Assembly: GCA_003008705.1 (NCBI GenBank)
Contig: PDUO01000001.1
Coordinates: forward strand, 310,001 to 374,000
Length of the DNA stretch: 64,000 bases
DNA from: Pezicula radicicola
Lineage: Eukaryota; Ascomycota; Leotiomycetes; Helotiales; Dermateaceae
Direction of reading: 5' to 3'
Part shown: positions 58,409-64,000 of the stretch, piece by piece
How the letters are laid out: each line of letters starts with the position of its first letter
Numbering within the stretch: the first letter of the stretch is position 1
Translations under genes and position numbers: made by a program
The notes under the pieces: model-generated
What the model was told of the DNA's origin: nothing
The model's database searches: none
What the model saw: only the letters and a program-made list of their open reading frames with translations

Positions 58409-60048
58409 TTAAATTGGTAAGCATTCTCCAGGATATTGAGCGACCAGATCCATCCAGTTCCAGCTCAGTCCTGAATCTCTAGCTTTCCAAACTCGCTCAA
58501 TGCAGAACTGCTTTGTCCTCAACGATGTAGCAGTGCGTCGGTGCGTGCAAATCGCATCAAATGCCTCGAGGGCAACCGCTCGATCGTCCTCACTAGTAAG
58601 CTCGCATGCGGCAATGAACACAGGCCATAAGGACATTCTCAGATCCTCGGGATATTGGTTACTCGTATAAACAAGTACTTTATACGCCATTTCGACAGCG
58701 ACTTTGTCGGCATCAAGAGATGAGTTTGGCGGATGAAAGAGCCGATGCAGATATAGAAGAGCTGCGGACCTATAAGAGAATGCTTGCGAGAGGAACTTTC
58801 TTGAGGATCGGAAAGATACGCCCTTAGTAAGCGTAGGTTCCCACGCAGCTATTCGAGCAGATAGGTGTGCTGCTCTCTGTGTCAAGGAGCTTCCTTGCAA
58901 CGACGGAAATGAGTTTGTCCCCCCAGGAACGTCTAAGATATACGACATCGGCACAGATCCCCGTACAGCTTCTGCTAGAACGCTTAATTCGGTCAGTAGA
59001 GGCATCATTGTTGTTGTATAGCCCATGAATCGGTCTGCAGTGCGGCGGCACTCTTCGTCGAGCCAAACAGTTGTTGAGATTACAGGACGGCGGAAATGAG
59101 TAAGAGAGGTGATCATATCCTGCCGAGCCAGAGCACGAATGAAATATTTAGCCAACGAAGTCACTACTTTACCACAATTGATGTGATGGTTGATAAGGAT
59201 TGCTGTATTTTGGAGCAAAGCTGGAATCTGGATTTCTTCCGTGTGTGTTTTCGTATCAATTAGCTGAGGTAACGACGCTGTTAGTGAAATCCTATTTCGA
59301 AACGGGTGCTAATAGATACCTCCATTGCACACAACCCGAGTAACATGACAATCATTTGCTCCAAATCGCATTCAAGCTCACTCATCGACCGTAAACTAGC
59401 AAATATTCTTGCTCTTCGATCGAGAATGTGGATAATAGAATTCCCTTCATCAGCAGCCACATATAAACTACCAACAACGAAGAGGCAATCGCCAATCGCT
59501 TTCGGGTTGTGTTGCAAAACCATAAGTACATTCGCATTCATTTCATTGATGAATTCTCTGCCAATGACAAGCTCTGTTGGATGACGATTAAAATAAATTT
59601 CGATGGTGGATTCATCCTCTGGCCGAATCATGCCAGGTGGAATTTCTGACAGTCTCATCAGGGTTGCAGGGGACGGCAAATCTCTATAAGTTGATATCGG
59701 ACTTCTCTTGCTAGTTATCAATTGAGAAGACGTAGCATCATCATTGTCGTGATCTGTTGCCAAATTGCGTTCATTTGGAGACACTGGTCCTGCTATAGGT
59801 GTTATGATTCTCTCAACTGGCGTACTGGCGGAAACATTGCTAGCCCTCCTCCTACGAACTCTCCTGGGGCTTGAATGCGGACTCGGGCTGCGTTTCGGCT
59901 TATGCTGGCTTTGTTTCTCCTTGGTATTTTGGTAGCCATGACAAACAAGGCGACGGCGAGCACAGGTGCCGCACGAAGGTCGAGCTTCATCGCATTTGAC
60001 CTTGGAACGCTTGCAATCTACGCAGCCTCCACGAGATCGGGTACTCAT
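58409..60048 (-). CDS. Zn2Cys6 transcription factor
   Basis: Nuclear fungal regulator. Two exons, complement(58409..59263, 59320..60048), 527 aa. An intact binuclear cluster at residues 9-36: Cys9, Cys12, Cys19, Cys26, Cys29, Cys36 (CVDCKRSKVKCDEARPSCGTC), followed by a basic linker (RRVRRRRA). The remainder is a Fungal_trans_2-like activation/regulatory region (IEIYFNRHPTELVIGREF, ALARQDMITSLTHFRRPVISTTVWLDEECRR, LYLHRLFHPPNSSL). An in-frame ATG at 60096 adds 16 residues without cluster relevance. Its 3' end faces the amidase 205 bp away, so it is the natural candidate regulator of the amidase/permease pair. Confidence 0.88.
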
Positions 60049-61116
60049 CCTGTTGGCATGAAAGAGGTAGATATGATTTGTTGGGTGACAAACCACCAGC
60101 TCGGACGGCGATAATCAGTATATCCTCACATCACGATACAACAGTGGATCAATTATACAGATGCTAGGCAATTCGAGGTGAACGGTAAAGGAGGGGTGGT
60201 GACTGAGGATGTTTGCGGATGAGGTGAGAGACACGATTAATGGCGAAGATGGGTAAGATTGAGAAAAGTGGGGATGCCAACTGGGAACTTCTGTTAGCCT
60301 AAAATATCAGGTAACAGACCCCCTTTTTCCTCAAAGGTCGGAAGCGAGGTACTTGTTCATCTTGTGGAAACTGTACAATGTTCTTTACAATACAGCTCCT
60401 GCTACGTGTTTATCTCTCTAATTATGTGGTATTTTATGGAGTCTAAAATAACAGTCACATAGGAGCATAAGGGCCTTTTATTTAAGTAACTCACTTGTTT
60501 GAGTAGGTAACTTACTTCGCTAAAGTAATTTACTTAATTCCGGTATTTTATTTAATGCTTGTTTCCAAGGTTACTCCGAATACAAATTGCCTCCACACTC
60601 ACAAAGACCCTAAGTTCCAACGCTTCCGGCTCTATGAAAGAGCTCAAAGTTACTCCTATTCCTCGACCCAAGAACCAGGAACAAAAGCGCCAGCCACTCT
60701 TTCGAAGATTTGACTCTCTGAACCGCGTCTTTCAGTTATTTCCCAAAACTCTCCAGCGAAAAAGTCCATCAGTTCAACAAACCAGAAGTGCCAGTCTTTT
60801 GGACGGAGTCCGCATGTAAAAGTGATTAGACGTAGACCTGGCAAGTAATATGGTACGTGAAAATCCACGCCATGTTCAAGATTTGGCCATTCTTCCTGTT
60901 TGCCATACTCCAGGAGACCAACCCCAGTCTATTGGAGATCCCAAAGCAAGTCATTAAGGAGACATATCATGGATTTGAAAAAGTTTTGTTTCTTATACCT
61001 CTTGGCGTACACATTTGCCGAGTAAGTATACTCATTCAGGAAATGACTAAGTACTGCACATCTTGGAATTATCCACTCTTTAGACTGACCAAGGATTTCG
61101 TACTTCTCTAGAGTAT
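60049..61116. other. Intergenic with short repeats
   Basis: Upstream of the regulator. Frames at 60559-60819 (plus) and 60656-60868 (minus) are mutual shadows. The dispersed repeat at 60482 is the main feature. Confidence 0.4.
60482..60537. repeat. Dispersed GTAACTCACTTG-type short repeat
   Basis: AAGTAACTCACTTGTTTGAG, then GTAACTTACTTCGC and AAGTAATTTACTTAA; three related words in tandem. Confidence 0.55.
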
Positions 61117-62410
61117 CTAATCAGTTGGTTGCCTAGATATATATTGACAGAGCCTCGTACCTTCTAAATTTCCGTTCATAGTTAAAGTTGCACTGGCAAG
61201 AATAACTTCTCTTAGCAATGCTCGCCATTCAGCAATCCCTTCTTCCATTTTCTTGTAACTGTAATGGCAAGGATAAAAGCAGGGCGTTTTGGCAATCCCT
61301 TCGACAATATTGAGCACCAAACTGCGGGTCTGGCCAGCGGCCAGAGTTGCGAGTACGTTGTCAAAACGCTCACCTCCTACAACAGTTCTTATAGTCTCCA
61401 TAGCGTATACTTCATTGGGTCCACGAGAGGCTAGAACTGTGGCGATTTGGAACCTTTCATCTAGCTGAAATTCAGGAAAAGTCGGATAAACTTGTTGTTG
61501 AAGGTACTGGAACATCTCTGGAGATCCATAAAAACGTGACATGATTCCAACAATATCATCAAAAAGGACCTCACCAGCACCTGCATTGATAAGCTGGCTC
61601 GTTATACAATGAGAAATATTGGAACGAAATATAGCGCATGGGTGATTCGAAGTTGGTACTACCGCAAGGTGTAGGGGAGTACTGTATATCAGCGTTAGAC
61701 AGTCCATAAACATGTGAATTGGAGACCAATGCGTTGCGATAATCGCTACTTGCCAAGACGTCACATCATGCTGCTATTAAAAATTCGCAAAGCTCAACAT
61801 GCTTATATATTACTACAAACTAGTTGATTATCCTTATTAATAGCAGAAACCACAAAGTAAATTGGACTGATAAACTTACATGTAGAGTTGTAAGTGATAT
61901 CTCATTTCTATCCGTAATAAAATTCTTTCTACTAAGAAGCATGTTGCGGACAGTAGCTAGATCACCTTTCTGGACTGCTTCAAAGAATGGATCGTCAAAG
62001 GGAAGGATGCGGTACATTTCTAGATTTAGCTTCCATCCAGACAATGTTTGGTAGCCTTTAACATCCCAGACTCGATAAGAGATTCAGGGGGGGATTTATA
62101 ACTCGCCGAAATCCCTCCTGTTGGTTTTCCCTTGTGTTTCTTATTTTTTGCTGATAGCAAGCGACCCAAGAAAAAAGCGGAGCCAGCTAGGCGAGGAGAT
62201 TCAGGACTGATATTGCCTCTCGACAATGCTAGTGGTCTCTTCCTCAACTCTATCTTTATTTGTCGAGTTTCCAATGCTGGGGTAGTTTTCCCTACCCTCC
62301 GGGATGCTAGTGATGGTTGAGATGATTTCCGACATTCTTGAGGCGATAATTTCTGGCTGGAGTTGGATCATAGCACTGTCACACTTAGTCCATAAACTAC
62401 CTTTGGCCAT
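61117..62410 (-). pseudogene. Ankyrin-type gene, probably degenerate
   Basis: Reads on the minus strand like a fungal family with an N-terminal unknown region and ankyrin repeats: LSGWKLNLEMYRILPFDDPF then EAVQKGDLATVRNMLLSRKN (62044-61860, a repeat of the FxxVQKGDLxxVRxxLLS kind), and STPLHLAVV (about 61670). The pieces lie in different frames. A C7 run near 62085 and a site near 61690 need frame changes, and an N-terminal piece (62410-62290, MAKGSLWTKCDSAM) joins only by assumption. A 215-codon frame (61117-61764) keeps the C-terminal part open. Splicing could rescue some shifts, but not obviously all. Confidence 0.45.
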
Positions 62411-62775
62411 TGGATGGAAAATGGAAGAAAAACTTCGTATGGAACTGGTATGATAACGACAACAGCCTGATCGTGTTCTTCATCCTTCCCTTCAATCTCT
62501 TAGTCTCTTCCTTCCTCAACACAACCTTCGCAGTATCAATATTCTTCCTTGATTCTTCAACTAAACCGCTCAGCTCATTGGCACCTTCTTTACACAGCTG
62601 CAGGCGAAATTGGACACTGCAGGCGAATTATGTCACAGTGATGAAGAAAGCGTTTCTGTTGACTTTGGAGGCAATTTGATCATCAGACAAGACTTCCGTG
62701 TTTAAATAAAACAAAACGAGATGGTTTGCACCATTTCTGTATCTATACTGTTGTTAGAGTATGGAGTACCATTCT
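62411..62775. other. Intergenic
   Basis: Flank between the ankyrin-like region and the permease 3' end. The plus-strand frame at 62410-62679 has no recognised domain. Confidence 0.4.
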
Positions 62776-63964
62776 CTAAGCCTTCTTAATGCTGTCTTCA
62801 CTCTCAGTTCCAGCCTCAGGGTGCGGCAACTCTCTCACGGGCGGGGTTCCAGGCGCCGTGAGTAGCTCCTCCCTCTTACGGCTCAACTCGTCAAAGAGAC
62901 CCCAATCACCAATCTCCTCATCGAAGAACTGATCTAAATCCAAGCCATTCTTCTCGGCTTCTTCGCTAACTCGGAGGTGCATGCCAGGGATCCATTTCAA
63001 GAGGTAGAGAAGAGCGCAGGACACAACGAAAGAGTAGGCGGAGATAGCAGTAATCTCGGCGAATTGTTTACCGACTTGGATGCCGTTACCGTCGATGCCT
63101 CCAGAGTAATCACTGGCACCGTCGAGGAGAGAGACTGGTGGGTTGTTAATAAAAGTTTGGGATATGAAGGGAAGACAACTGACCTTGAGAAGTTGCGAAA
63201 ATTCCAGTCAAGAAACTTCCTACCATACCACCCACTCCGTGAAGCTTGAAAACATCTAATCCCTCGTCGATATGTAGCCATACGTTTATGTTCTGGAGGG
63301 ATGCGCAAACAACAGCAGTGATGAAACCAATTACTGCAGCACACCACACGTTCACAAATCCAGCAGCGGGTGTGATTCCAACCAGCCCAGCAATCGCACC
63401 TTCACAAGCGCCTACTACGCTAAATTTCTTACCGTGCTTGAAGTAATCGACCATAACCCAGCCAATGACCCCAGTGCTCGCTGCAGTGTTGGTATTGAAA
63501 GCCGCATACATGGCTCTGATTGACGCATTGAGGGCAGAACCACCATTGAAGCCAAACCTGTAAGCCAAGAATTCGGAGTTAGCATTCTTGTTTTAAATGC
63601 CTCGACAGCTCAGGAGTAACTCAAACTTGAAACTTACCATCCAAACCATATGAGGACCGTACCCAAGAAGACCAGGCTGGTGTTATGAGCTTTTCCGTGG
63701 GACTTATCTCCGCTGTGCTTACGCTTGCCCAGGACAAAAGCATAGGCGAGCGCTGACCAACCTGACGAAATGTGGACAGGTCCACCACCTGCAAAGTCCA
63801 AAGAAGGCAGATTGTATAGCCAACCATTGGGATTCCACGTCCAGCACGCGATGGGGCAATATACGATTGTGGCCCACAGGCATCCAAAAACCAAAGAGGG
63901 AATAATGCGACCACGCTCGAAAGCACCACCAACAACAATCTGTACTGTGCAAGCGCTGTGGCGA
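62776..63964 (-). CDS. Ammonium permease (Mep/Amt), 5' part beyond window
   Basis: Plasma-membrane ammonium channel/transporter of the Mep/Amt/Rh family. Visible exons complement(62776..63134, 63184..63557, 63638..63964), in phase; the N-terminal helices lie outside the right edge. Diagnostic blocks: VVGGAFERGRIIPSLVF, WATIVYCPIACWTWNPNGWL, LDFAGGGPVHISSG (first pore His), LVFLGTVLIWFGWFGFNGGSAL, KFSVVGACEGAIAGLVGITPAAGFV and LDVFKLHGVGGMVGSFLTGIF (second pore His). The cytosolic tail after LKWIPGMHLRVSEEAE is charged, as in Mep2-type proteins. Next to an amidase group, it fits nitrogen scavenging, though adjacency may be chance. Confidence 0.9.
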
Positions 63965-64000
63965 CTGTTAACAAGAGAAGTCAATAATCTAGGAAATAGG

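Noticed and set aside
1..64000. tRNA or rRNA genes
   Set aside because: I saw no A/B-box cloverleaf candidate or rRNA-like block, but a covariance search was not possible by eye.

Overview
The window is nuclear DNA of a filamentous ascomycete. Genes are split by short GT-AG introns, mostly 47-60 nt. The genes include fungus-specific families (two Zn2Cys6 regulators, a Dal5-type MFS permease, a GH3/PA14 beta-glucosidase), and a decayed transposon carries RIP-like mutations. Gene style suggests Leotiomycetes (Helotiales), but this is a guess. I rebuilt 17 gene models exon by exon on both strands (one runs off the window edge); most keep frame across all splice sites. Functions come from motif and family recognition, not from a database search.

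1-13.4 kb, metabolic and accessory: a small one-TM protein; a GH3 beta-glucosidase (minus); a salicylate-hydroxylase-like FAD monooxygenase (minus) whose first intron holds a complete but dead Tc1-type (DD34E) transposon; a Zn2Cys6 regulator lacking one zinc ligand; and a GST-like gene. The last three could be a small aromatic or xenobiotic-response group.

13.4-23.6 kb: a secreted GH20-type enzyme; a 4-coumarate-CoA-ligase-like enzyme ending in a peroxisomal signal (ARL); then about 3 kb of AT-rich DNA with the wreck of a zinc-type alcohol dehydrogenase gene.

23.6-39.3 kb, housekeeping: calnexin, methylthioribulose-1-phosphate dehydratase (methionine salvage), a zinc-finger/RING-like protein, Prp16 helicase, the ribosome-biogenesis WD40 protein Pwp1 (divergent from Prp16), and a conserved-looking 278-aa protein behind a long leader.

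39.3-46.3 kb is gene-poor. Its striking feature is two convergent arrays of a 12-13 bp motif (TTGTTGCAYATC on the left, its reverse complement on the right), spaced 60-200 bp over 3.2 kb. No gene explains it.

46.3-64 kb: an acylphosphatase-like gene, a Hep59/Tls1-type spliceosomal protein, a metallo-beta-lactamase-fold-like protein, a 357-bp foldback MITE, then a likely amide/nitrogen-use group (Dal5-like permease, amidase, Zn2Cys6 regulator), a decayed ankyrin gene, and the 3' part of an ammonium permease running off the right edge.
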